Assembly: GCF_030323865.1 (NCBI RefSeq)
Contig: NZ_CP066362.1
Span: 992,001-1,056,000 of the forward strand
DNA: 64,000 nt
Direction of reading: 5' to 3'
From: Pseudarthrobacter defluvii
Lineage (GTDB): Bacteria > Actinomycetota > Actinomycetes > Actinomycetales > Micrococcaceae
Part shown: positions 54,913 through 62,274 of the stretch, piece by piece
Layout of the letters: each line of letters starts with the position of its first letter
How positions within the stretch are numbered: position 1 is the stretch's first letter
The notes under the pieces: model-generated
What the model saw: only the letters and a program-made list of their open reading frames with translations
Databases searched by the model: none
What the model was told of the DNA's origin: nothing
Position numbers and translations under genes: made by a program

Positions 54913-55919
54913 GCAGCGGATTCGCCCTTCTCCGGGAGGCGGACCCGACGATTGTTGCTCCTAACGAGGTATTCGAGGGCGCCGCGGACGGCCGCCTCAG
55001 TATCCCCTAGACGTCCAATGCCCCAGTTGCAGTCGTCACAAAGCAGGCCACGGATGCAGTCCCCGCATGAGGTCTTGGTGGGGCAACAACTGTGATCGTG
55101 GTCCACTACCAAGCGGCGGTTCTCCGGCACCTTGCCGCAGGACCCGCAGGCGCCCCCCTGCTCCTCGAGCATCCGGCGATACTCCTCGGGCGGGAGGTTG
55201 TACTTACGGGCAACCATGCGGGCGGCGGTGCAGAGGCGGCATGTGTGACTCAAGCCCGTGGTCGACGGAGAGTCGTGAAAGTCGGATTCGGGCAACCATT
55301 GGTTACAGCCGGGGCAGTGCTTCTCGCCGCGTTCGTTCCTGGCGCTGGCTGAGCCTCGCGGGCGGCGATATCTCAGAGGGGTAAGCTCCTGCCCCGCCTC
55401 TGACTGCTGGTAATGCCCTGGGCAGAGGCCCTTGGCTACGGCCAGTTTGTCGCACCCATCGAATGTGCAATCCAGCGGGTCGGTGCCTCGCGGACGGCTC
55501 TCCCGGAGCTTCACCATGGGTTTCCCATCCCGGTTCAACTCAGCATGCCGGGTGCAATACTTTGAGCCAGCAGTCTGGGCCTTGCGGCCACAGGTTCCGT
55601 CGACGGCTTGGCACATATTCCATTCGCCATCGCGGGCGTACTTGTTTTTGAGCGGCACGAGGGGTTTCCCTTGAGCGTGTAGTTCCCGGTGGCGGGCGCA
55701 ATATTTGCCACGGCGAGCCTGTGCCTGACGGTCACAAGTGCCATCAACGGCTTGACACATATTCCATTCGCCATCGCCAAGTTCATATGCAAGCTTCACC
55801 AGTGGCTTGCCTAGGCGGCTCATGCGTCCATGCTGACTGCAATACTTGCCACGCCGGTGCCGTGCCGGTCGGTCACAGGTCCCGTCAACCGCTTCGCACT
55901 TGTTCCACTCATCGCTCAT
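54909..55919 (-). CDS. Endonuclease VII-like HNH protein with four Cys/His repeats
   Basis: A 336-residue protein. Residues about 1-170 contain four ~45-residue repeats, three near identical (EWNMCQAVDGTCDRQAQ ... KYCARHRELHAQGKPLVPL) and one diverged (DCTFDGCDKLAVAKGLCPGH), each able to bind zinc through C-x5-C...C-x2-H. The C-terminal domain is a recombination-endonuclease-VII fold: CPGCNQWLPESDF, CRLCTAARMV, GACGSCGKVPENRRLVVDHD and RGLLCDDCNWGIG. Such phage-derived enzymes cleave branched DNA. TACCAT (55926-55931) ends 6 nt before the ATG, a leaderless start. Confidence 0.85.
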   Translation of the reverse strand: MSDEWNKCEAVDGTCDRPARHRRGKYCSQHGRMSRLGKPLVKLAYELGDGEWNMCQAVDGTCDRQAQARRGKYCARHRELHAQGKPLVPLKNKYARDGEWNMCQAVDGTCGRKAQTAGSKYCTRHAELNRDGKPMVKLRESRPRGTDPLDCTFDGCDKLAVAKGLCPGHYQQSEAGQELTPLRYRRPRGSASARNERGEKHCPGCNQWLPESDFHDSPSTTGLSHTCRLCTAARMVARKYNLPPEEYRRMLEEQGGACGSCGKVPENRRLVVDHDHSCCPTKTSCGDCIRGLLCDDCNWGIGRLGDTEAAVRGALEYLVRSNNRRVRLPEKGESAA

Positions 55920-55925
55920 GTCCGC

Positions 55926-55931
55926 ATGGTA
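55926..55931 (-). promoter_or_regulatory. -10 box of endonuclease VII-like gene
   Basis: On the minus strand TACCAT is followed by exactly 6 nt and the ATG at 55919. An upstream GGAGGGG is too distant to serve as ribosome site, so a leaderless transcript is predicted. Confidence 0.4.
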
Positions 55932-56099
55932 GCTTGCCCCTCCGACATCTTGCGTCGATGACTTCCTGGAGAGAGGGCGGGACTCTCTCGCGGCCTGCGC
56001 CTCGGGAGAGAGCACTTGCGGGCCCGCAGGCTTCCTTACCCGGTTCAATTCGGGAGACCCTACCACCACGGACTACGGCCACGATAGTGGACGCCGAAC

Positions 56100-56446
56100 G
56101 CTGAGTTTCTGAATGCCTACCTAGGAACCAGGGCCGGGAGCTGCTGGCAGGTGGGGCAGGCGCCGGCCTGCCGCTGTTCACCACGGCTACCGGGAAAAGG
56201 TGGGCATCCTCTGAGGCGTTCCGTACCGTGCAGCGGCTGGCCGGGGCAGCTGGCATCGAGGGAAAAATTAGTCCGCACTCACCGCGACACACATTCGCCA
56301 GCCTCGCCCCCGATGCAGGCACAACCCTGCACGACCTCCAGGACAGCATGGGCCATGCCGACCCCCGAACCACGCGGCGATACGACCGAGCGCGCCGTAC
56401 TTTGGGCAAAGCGGCCGGATACCGGGTTGCTTCCCTTCTCGCTTGA
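56100..56446 (+). pseudogene. Tyrosine integrase C-terminal remnant, frameshifted
   Basis: The end of a phage-type integrase. One frame begins NAYLGTR (56112 on); after a shift near 56150 the other frame continues GLPLFTTATGKRW, then SPHSPRHTFASLAPDAGTTL, DLQDSMGHADPRTTRRYDRA. The catalytic R-H pair (in SPRHTF) and the nucleophile Tyr (RRYDRAR) are present, but the N-terminal two thirds are missing. It is a relic of the element that brought part of this region. Confidence 0.85.
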
Positions 56447-56470
56447 TTATGGTGTGGTATATTTTCTGGT

Positions 56471-57088
56471 ATGTTTTCATCGCGAAACGCTGAACAGGTC
56501 CTGGGCGAGTTGGGTGCCCCATTCGTCAATTGCTTCAGGCGCGCAATGGCATCAGCCCGAACGGACTATCAGACCCACAGGGCGGACCACCCTGAGTGGA
56601 TGGCCACTGCTACGGAGCGCTATTTGGCGAACTTTATCCATGAGCGCCTCTGGGCAAGGATGAACGAGCAAGTACTTCAAGAGGCGCTGGGCATTCAGAT
56701 CGTTGATAAGGAGCCTAAGCGCGAGATGGTAGTACCTGTCGGCAATGCCAACTTTGTGGTGCGCTTTAAGCGGCACCTACCTGGCGATCGGATTTCAAGC
56801 TACCCCACGGATGGTGCCCGGTCGTTTTGGTCGAACGATGAATCGCTGCCGACTATGGATTTGATTCCGTTGGCGATGGGATACATGTGGCACGCAGATG
56901 AGCGCCGGATTGGAGATGCGCTAATCTCTTACCGAGACAAGATGGACAACCCCGTTTGGTGCATCCGGTTGGACGAGATCGAGGGTGGAGTCCAGGACAT
57001 CACTTGGACGCCGGTTGAGCCGAACCTTCCTGTTCTCGATTTGAGCCAGATCATTCCAGCAGCAGAGGAGAAGCGAGGTTCCTCGTGA
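56471..57088 (+). CDS. Hypothetical protein, partner of XRE-ImmA/IrrE
   Basis: A 205-residue protein of unknown family: a helical N-terminal part (NAEQVLGELGAPFVNCFRRA ... YLANFIHERLWARMNEQVLQ), a beta-rich middle (REMVVPVGNANFVVRFKRHL) and a C-terminal VWCIRLDEIEGGVQDITWTP. A TATATT box lies 7 nt before the ATG. Its stop overlaps the GTG of the next gene (57085-57088), so the two proteins are made together. As partner of an HTH-protease it could be a toxin. Confidence 0.65.
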   Translation: MFSSRNAEQVLGELGAPFVNCFRRAMASARTDYQTHRADHPEWMATATERYLANFIHERLWARMNEQVLQEALGIQIVDKEPKREMVVPVGNANFVVRFKRHLPGDRISSYPTDGARSFWSNDESLPTMDLIPLAMGYMWHADERRIGDALISYRDKMDNPVWCIRLDEIEGGVQDITWTPVEPNLPVLDLSQIIPAAEEKRGSS

Positions 57089-58131
57089 ACGGAATAGGTG
57101 ATGTCATTCTCGCCGCCCGCCAGGCTGCAGGCATCACGCAACAGGAATTGCGAGAAGCGCTGGGTGTCACTCAAGCGGCCCTATCGAGGTATGAAAACAA
57201 CTTGCGCACTCCCGATGACGAGACTCTCGCGAAGCTGGGAGAGGCGCTACGCCTCTCGCCTGACTTCTTAAATCATTCCTTTCGGTTGCAGGGCGCGATC
57301 GCGGCCGATGCTCACATGCGTCGGCAGAAATCGACCAAGGCGTCTGACTGGAAGCGCATGGAAGCTCGCCTGAATCTCCTGCGTATGCAGTCGTCTTATT
57401 TGTTCGAGCGTCTGCCGATGCAAGCTGAAAACCACGTGCCAACGTTCGACCCCGACAGCGTCACCCCCGCGGAGGCCGCGGGGCAAGTCCGAGCGCAATG
57501 GCGCCTTCCCATCGGGCCGGTGCGAAATCTGGTTCGGTGGATTGAAGCCGCCGGCGTGCTTGTCATCGAGGAGGACTTCGGCACGCGGCGAATGGACGGG
57601 CTGTCTCAGTGGGCCAGCGAGTATCCAGTAATACTCCTAAATGCATCCTTGCCGACGGATCGGAAACGGCTCACCCTGGCGCACGAGCTGGGGCACTTGG
57701 TTCTGCATTCGAATTACGCCGACCTTGACATGGAAGAGCAAGCGAATCAGTTCGCTGCCGAATTCCTCATGCCGGAGCGTGCCATTTATCCCTCATTGGG
57801 GGCACTGACCCTTGGCAAACTCGTGGACCTCAAGCAGGAATGGGGTGTGTCGATGCAGGCGCTATTCGAGCGGGCATACAGGCTTGGTCGGGCGACAGGG
57901 GACGATCGCCTTAAGTTTTACAAGGCTATGAACGCGCGAGGGTGGAAGGCCAATGAGCCAGGCAGCGACGAGTTGCCTCCTGAAGAAGCGTCACTGGCCG
58001 CTTCCATTGGCAGCAACCTGCAATCCAACGGTTTCACAAGTGACGAGATTGCTTCATTGGTAGGCCAAGCCTCTGGTCGAGATATCCACCCGTTTGTTCC
58101 TGTCCGCCGAGGCCTAAGGGCCGTCTCTTGA
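57085..58131 (+). CDS. XRE-HTH / ImmA-IrrE metallopeptidase
   Basis: A 348-residue protein with an N-terminal Cro/CI-type HTH (residues 6-62, ITQQELREALGVTQAALSRY) and a C-terminal ImmA/IrrE zinc peptidase with H200-E-L-G-H204 and the downstream glutamate in DMEEQANQFAAEFLMP. Such proteins cleave a repressor or antitoxin on a signal, and occur in mobile-element induction modules and toxin-antitoxin type defence loci. It is coupled to the 205-residue gene upstream and likely autoregulates. Confidence 0.88.
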   Translation: MNGIGDVILAARQAAGITQQELREALGVTQAALSRYENNLRTPDDETLAKLGEALRLSPDFLNHSFRLQGAIAADAHMRRQKSTKASDWKRMEARLNLLRMQSSYLFERLPMQAENHVPTFDPDSVTPAEAAGQVRAQWRLPIGPVRNLVRWIEAAGVLVIEEDFGTRRMDGLSQWASEYPVILLNASLPTDRKRLTLAHELGHLVLHSNYADLDMEEQANQFAAEFLMPERAIYPSLGALTLGKLVDLKQEWGVSMQALFERAYRLGRATGDDRLKFYKAMNARGWKANEPGSDELPPEEASLAASIGSNLQSNGFTSDEIASLVGQASGRDIHPFVPVRRGLRAVS

Positions 58132-58231
58132 TTAGGCTTGCTTGACGTGCATTGCAAAACTAGTGGTAGGATCGACTCACTCATTCAGGAACGAGCACTA
58201 TCGGTGCCGGTGGTTCACGACCACACGTTTC

Positions 58232-58334
58232 ACAGAACGGGGAGATCCGGTTCGAGTCCAGGCGAGTTCGTCTCGTAGCTTAAATGGCTAGGGTCCTTGT
58301 GGCCTAGGTCAGTGGTAAAGCCTCCGCTTTAAAT
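58232..58334 (+). other. tRNA-like half fragments
   Basis: Three pieces resemble parts of tRNAs but none folds into a full one. First, a T-arm-like TCCGG-TTCGAGT-CCAGG (58246-58262) follows TTTCACA. Second, TCTCGTAGCTTAAATGGCTA (58271-58290) resembles a tRNA 5' half. Third, GGCCTAGGTCAGTGGTAAAG (58301-58320) runs on as CCTCCGCTTTAAA, a D-arm to anticodon loop, after which homology stops. Breaks at the anticodon loop are typical of integrase crossover. Confidence 0.45.
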
Positions 58335-58350
58335 TAAATAACTAGTAGCA

Positions 58351-58385
58351 ACAAATGATGGCCCGCTCTGTGGGCCATCATTTGT
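58351..58385. terminator. Bidirectional hairpin terminator
   Basis: ACAAATGATGGCCC (58351-58364) and its complement (58372-58385) make a 14-bp stem with a 7-nt loop. It ends directly at the stop of the HEPN-motif gene (-), and A/T-rich arms allow termination on both strands. Confidence 0.8.
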
Positions 58386-59222
58386 TTAAGCTACAGATTC
58401 GATTTCAGGCGTAGTGAAGTTGAGGGGTGCATAATACATCCGAGCAAAGCCCCGGAGGTTCTTCAGGCGCTGTTGTGGGTTCCCCTTCGGTGGCACAGAA
58501 GCCCCCCAATCGTCCTTGAGCATTCTGAGCCACGTCTGGCGCCCGAGCGCTGTCTGCAGGACGACGTTTGCCTCATCCGCGAGGCGTTTTGTCACGGCAA
58601 GAGACCCGATGAGCTCGGGCAACCCGAGACGGACGTCGTCGCCAAGCGCAAACACTGGGGCGGAGAGGCCTGTTATCTGAGTCCACGTAGTCTTTCCCTG
58701 CGCGGAGACAGTTGAAGAATAATTTCGCAGACTGTTGTCCGCTCGTCCGCCATTGTGGATGTGAGTGTTACGCATCAGCCGAACGAGATGAAATAACTCC
58801 GTTAGTTCTGGCGCGAAGTTGGTGCCCGTGGAATCTTGGAACTTTGAATGCATGTTGGCCGACTTGGCCTTCTCCAGCTCAGAGACGCTCATTTGGGCTT
58901 CTGCGTTTATCATCTTGAGCATGCCGACTATCAGGTCCTCATGAAGGCCTAGGACGAATGGCACCGCCATAACTCCGAGCAGAGGTTCAGCGTCAGACAG
59001 GACATCCCGTGCTGTGTCGGCTACATGGTCGAACCGACGGATATGTTCCACCGCAGGAAACATTTTGGATAGCGTAACAGTAGACCCGGCTGTGAGCTCC
59101 AGCGTGGCGGCCGCCAACTTGGAGCCGACCAGCAGGCCCATCATCGTGTCATTCGTCTGTACCCGCTGTTTCTCGTGTATACGGTAGCCAGGGTAGTTGG
59201 CTGTGCGCATGAATGCTTTCAT
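58386..59222 (-). CDS. HEPN-motif protein, putative RNase effector
   Basis: A 278-residue unrecognised, mainly helical protein. Residues 151-156 read RNTHIH, matching the R-N-x3-H catalytic motif of HEPN RNases, within LFHLVRLMRNTHIHNGG. A hydrophobic helix pair lies near residues 82-108. HEPN RNases are frequent toxins and abortive-infection effectors, so that role is plausible but inferred from one motif. Its ATG overlaps the TGA that ends the SRA-like frame (ATGA, 59219-59222), so the pair was built for coupled translation. Confidence 0.55.
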   Translation of the reverse strand: MKAFMRTANYPGYRIHEKQRVQTNDTMMGLLVGSKLAAATLELTAGSTVTLSKMFPAVEHIRRFDHVADTARDVLSDAEPLLGVMAVPFVLGLHEDLIVGMLKMINAEAQMSVSELEKAKSANMHSKFQDSTGTNFAPELTELFHLVRLMRNTHIHNGGRADNSLRNYSSTVSAQGKTTWTQITGLSAPVFALGDDVRLGLPELIGSLAVTKRLADEANVVLQTALGRQTWLRMLKDDWGASVPPKGNPQQRLKNLRGFARMYYAPLNFTTPEIESVA

Positions 59223-59523
59223 CCTCCGATGATGGTGTTAGTAAGGCTGCAGTTCAGGAGTGCGTGTGCGAAGCTCGCCAGGGTCAGAAGGCCCGGGCGT
59301 GGCCCGACCCGGCCCATTCCGGTATATGAGAATATTTCACCGTCTGCGACCATCCATCGAACTCGTAACCGTTTTCCCGGCCGACCTTTGGGTCGGTGAA
59401 CAGTAGTACATTCGGGGACAGGGTTGGCGTCTCCATACCGGCATACGTGGTGCCACCGTACTTGGCCGCGATTGCGTCCCGTGTCCCAGTCCATCCGATG
59501 GGAGTCCCCCAAGAAGTCGCCAT
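59219..59523 (-). pseudogene. SRA-like modified-DNA-binding fragment, frameshifted
   Basis: Two frames join into about 101 residues. The first has TRDAIAAKYGGTTYAGMETP, TLSPNVLLFTDPKVG and GYEFDGW; the second continues VADGEIFSYTGMGRVG. The series YGG, FTDP, GYxFDGW, DGxxFxYTG is that of the SRA/YDG-like domain in McrA-type HNH nucleases. One G appears deleted near 59351 (TGGTCGCAG in place of TGGGTCGCAG on the minus strand). Without the shift the frame would end by overlapping the HEPN-motif gene start. Short length means it may be a lone DNA-reading subunit or a relic. Confidence 0.55.
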
Positions 59524-59660
59524 GTCTCCACAATAGGGGAAACGTTTGGGTGCCAGGACGTGCTGGCCTTCAACGGGTTCTGTGGCGCGTCAGTTGGCCT
59601 CGAACCAGAGGCTTTACTTGGTGACGAAAAAGTGACGAACATGCCGGGAAACCCAAGGAA

Positions 59661-59689
59661 AAGCGGGGAGCCCAAAAGATTCCCCGCTT
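59661..59689. terminator. Hairpin near tRNA fragment
   Basis: AAGCGGGGA (59661-59669) pairs with TCCCCGCTT (59681-59689) around an 11-nt loop, upstream of the SRA-like ORF. It may insulate this ORF from reading through the tRNA fragment. Confidence 0.5.
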
Positions 59690-59704
59690 GTCAAGAAGCC
59701 AGAG

Positions 59705-59740
59705 AAAAAACCCCTAGAAACTTTGATTTTTAGGGGGTTT
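59705..59740 (-). terminator. Terminator downstream of tRNA-Thr fragment
   Basis: On the minus strand AAACCCCCTA and TAGGGGTTTTTT form a hairpin followed by a run of six T (complement of 59705-59710). It directly follows the tRNA-Thr 3' end, as an intact tRNA terminator would. Confidence 0.75.
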
Positions 59741-59745
59741 ATCCC

Positions 59746-59788
59746 GAGCTTCCTATCAGAATCGAACTGATGACCTTTTCATTACAAG
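59746..59788 (-). tRNA. tRNA-Thr(TGT) 3' fragment, probable attachment site
   Basis: The minus strand reads CTTGTAA (anticodon loop, TGT), then a 3' anticodon strand, AAGGTC, a perfect T-arm ATCAG-TTCGATT-CTGAT and the acceptor AGGAAGC. The sequence beyond the anticodon loop (TCCAA) cannot pair with TGAAA and no 5' acceptor GCTTCCT is found. It is thus only the 3' half, the usual duplication left by a tyrosine integrase that uses tRNA-Thr. Confidence 0.75.
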
Positions 59789-60244
59789 TTGGACGCACGC
59801 CGCTACTGAGGAAAACCCCATGAAGGGGGTGTGGACTGTCCTCATCAACGAACCCGCGCTGATTGCCGAAGTCCCCCTCATGACGGCAACTATACTCATG
59901 GCGGAGATGGGCAAGGACCAGACAGTGAAGCAAAACGAGTTGGCTCTTTTCTCGATGGTCCTTTAGAAGAGATTCAAGGAGCTGGAAACACTACCTAGGT
60001 AATCGGGCAACGGGGGTGGGAACTTCCAGCAGAAGCCGTCGTGGCCGGCAGCAGTTTCGGAAAAGCGTCATGACAGGTGATCGCTATCGGTTTTGCTTAC
60101 AGCCGTTGAGCCTGCAATTGAAGGGCTCGGCTAAGCTGCCTCACCCGTCTCCAAATCCATCTATGACGTAGTTAGGCCATGGCGCAGCCTGCGCTTGGCG
60201 CTGTTGGGCCGGGCTGAAGCCTTAGGGGCCGCAGGTCCTAGCTA
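59789..60244. other. 456-bp gap right of the tRNA fragment
   Basis: No convincing gene. A 48-codon frame at 59820-59966 (MKGVWTVLINEPALIAEVPL and onward) could be a gene scrap. The rest is G/C-mixed and has stops in all frames. The gap separates the HEPN/SRA-like unit from the Mrr-like operon. Confidence 0.4.
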
Positions 60245-61702
60245 TCAGTAGAAGTCGGCTGCTGTAGGAGTCTTTCGGTTCCGGCCCAGGGGCTTATCAC
60301 CGGGGTAAGCCAGGCCAAGTGCTTGACAAAAGAAAGCTGCCCGCAGATCTGCATTGCGGAAGTGGCTGACGATACTCTTGTGTGTCGCTGACCCGATGCG
60401 GGGGTGGTGAGTAACGGCGTTGACAGCCCCTTTCAAATGGCTTTCAGCCCTTTCGAGCCTGTTCCTATTTTTCGAATGAGTTTCTCGAAGTGCAGCGTAT
60501 GCATCGACACTGCCAAATTGCCCCCAGCCGTAGTTTGCTTCCGCCTTCATAACGCGTTTACTAACGGACTGTATGTATGCGGCCACCAGGGCTTCGTCGC
60601 CTCCGTGACGGCGGAGTCCTTCCAATATGATTTGTTCGGCCTCGGCGCCGTACGGGCAGGGCGTGCCGTCATCGTCTATGAGGAACAGCGCGACGCTGCT
60701 CTCTGCCGCTTCAGCGATCGCGGCTCGTGTATATCCAGACGTTGAGTAGAAGATGTGGTTTGCGAGGTGGGGCCGGGCTCCGCGCAGCTGGCGTATTTGC
60801 GGAGAGCCGACTGGATTCGCCTGCATCTTCACTTGGGCCACCGCCTGCGGGTGCTCGACGTCCACTCCCTTGTCAGCGACTCCGCCCGTTAGTCGGGAAC
60901 CGAAGAAGGCAAGCCGCTCCGACATGTGCCAGAGGGCCACTTCTTCCGCTGAATGCCAATCGCTGAGAAGGCGCTTTGGCGAATCGGAGTCGGGTGGGAA
61001 AGCGCTCATGTTTCCTGTTCCGACTCCTGGTGGAAAGGGCGTCAATGGGTTATCGGGAAGTCTGAGGATGCTTCTTCCTACGCCCTCGTGGAGCCAGCTG
61101 GATGTCTTCTTGTCCGAATAGGCAGAAATAATCCGCCCATCTATCATGTGGAACTCGGTTTTCGCTACTCGAACGGGCGTTGGGAAGCTAGTCCAGGTGA
61201 ACAGTTCGGCATCAGCGGAGGGTATGACCGTGACATCCTCTGCGGCGTTCTGGGATGGCAAAACCCAGGAGTCGAATGTTTTGGCCGCGAAGCGGGTTCC
61301 CTGCGGGAAGGCGTCAGGGCTGGGCTTGGGAGTAGTTGCTGATATCACTACGGCCGTAAATATCTCGACGTGGTCCCCGGGAGGGATAGCTCCGAGGATT
61401 TGTTGCGCCTGGTGACTGCTGACAGGCAGACGGAATCGGTACTCTGCATACACGGACCATGCCCACATGGTCCTTGGATCCTTGGCCAGAAGTTGTTCTG
61501 GATCTTCCGACACCATGCTGTCCGTGCTCAAATTCATGTCCTGAGCTTCGGCCTCGTGCCATGTATCAGTGCCCGGGGCGGGCTTCTCCTCGTGCGGCTC
61601 AGCGTGCTCTGGCTGAGCCATCGGTATCGCTTTTAGTTTCTCCTTAAGGGACTGGAACAAACTGCGGGCATCACCACCGGCGGCCTTGTCGTCAGAACTC
61701 AA
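60245..61702 (-). CDS. Mrr-like PD-(D/E)xK restriction endonuclease
   Basis: A 485-residue protein. An acidic, disordered N-terminus (residues 1-70) leads to a novel middle domain (EYRFRLPVSSHQAQQILGAI ... AKTFDSWVLP). A Mrr-type nuclease core follows: GGVADKGVDV (D281), AQVKM (Q290, K292), then IFYSTSGYTRAAIAEAAESS and ALFLIDDDG. D-Q-x-K with TxxGYTxxA matches Mrr enzymes that cut modified DNA. The start overlaps the stop of a small upstream gene (61699-61702, ATGA). Confidence 0.75.
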   Translation of the reverse strand: MSSDDKAAGGDARSLFQSLKEKLKAIPMAQPEHAEPHEEKPAPGTDTWHEAEAQDMNLSTDSMVSEDPEQLLAKDPRTMWAWSVYAEYRFRLPVSSHQAQQILGAIPPGDHVEIFTAVVISATTPKPSPDAFPQGTRFAAKTFDSWVLPSQNAAEDVTVIPSADAELFTWTSFPTPVRVAKTEFHMIDGRIISAYSDKKTSSWLHEGVGRSILRLPDNPLTPFPPGVGTGNMSAFPPDSDSPKRLLSDWHSAEEVALWHMSERLAFFGSRLTGGVADKGVDVEHPQAVAQVKMQANPVGSPQIRQLRGARPHLANHIFYSTSGYTRAAIAEAAESSVALFLIDDDGTPCPYGAEAEQIILEGLRRHGGDEALVAAYIQSVSKRVMKAEANYGWGQFGSVDAYAALRETHSKNRNRLERAESHLKGAVNAVTHHPRIGSATHKSIVSHFRNADLRAAFFCQALGLAYPGDKPLGRNRKTPTAADFY

Positions 61703-62079
61703 CGTTGTACTCCTACCGGTTCCTGTTTCGCGTTGCCGCGCGAGATGACCGGCGCGGCGGCGGCCTCGTCCATGGCCGCTTCCACGATTTTCAGATCGGC
61801 CTGCTCGGGAGGTGACGTTAGTTGTACCCGGCCGGCTTGGGCAAGGGCCTTTCCGGCAAGGACGTAGGGGCGGACCGTAGCCACTGGCTTTCCCAGCGCC
61901 TTTGCCGCTCCCGTGACGTTCATGGGATACCTAGGAGTGGCTACGGACGGGGAAATGGCTCGCAGGTAGGTTGCCCGCGCCCAGAGTACCTTCCAGTCGT
62001 TCCGAGACGAATCAGCAGCTTCTAGCGCCGCCCGAGCCGAGGCTTCCCGAGCCTTCTCATTCGTGCTCATTTCCGCCAT
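61699..62079 (-). CDS. Small HTH-like partner of the Mrr-like nuclease
   Basis: A 126-residue protein, mostly helical: an N-terminal ARAALEAADSSRNDWKVLWA helix, then MNVTGAAKALGKPVATVRPY, which reads as a helix-turn-helix, and an alanine-rich acidic tail. GGGAGGGG lies 9 nt before the ATG. Overlap with the nuclease start means coupled translation, so it may be its regulator or specificity partner. Confidence 0.55.
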   Translation of the reverse strand: MAEMSTNEKAREASARAALEAADSSRNDWKVLWARATYLRAISPSVATPRYPMNVTGAAKALGKPVATVRPYVLAGKALAQAGRVQLTSPPEQADLKIVEAAMDEAAAAPVISRGNAKQEPVGVQR

Positions 62080-62261
62080 TCGTACTTACCCCTCCCATAG
62101 GCACTCATTCCCAACGCGCCCTGTTTCGGTGCCATCGAATTCTCAGTCTTTCCCAGCTCTCTAAATTCCGCTTGGGTAGTTAGCACTCGAAAACTGGAAT
62201 AGTCGCTACCCGGAACGGAAGGAAGATACTCAGGTTTCCTCCCTCGGCTTTTCAAATCGTT

Positions 62262-62274
62262 TAGGGTGACCGGT
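62262..62274 (+). promoter_or_regulatory. -10 box of OGG-like glycosylase gene
   Basis: TAGGGT (62262-62267), 7 nt, then ATG 62275. No Shine-Dalgarno is present, so the start is read as leaderless; an upstream in-frame GTG at 62266 overlaps the box. Confidence 0.4.

Noticed and set aside
58173..58271. A complete tRNA gene
   Set aside because: GACTCAC and GCGAGTT could pair as an acceptor, but no D-arm or anticodon arm can be drawn between them, so only fragments are reported.
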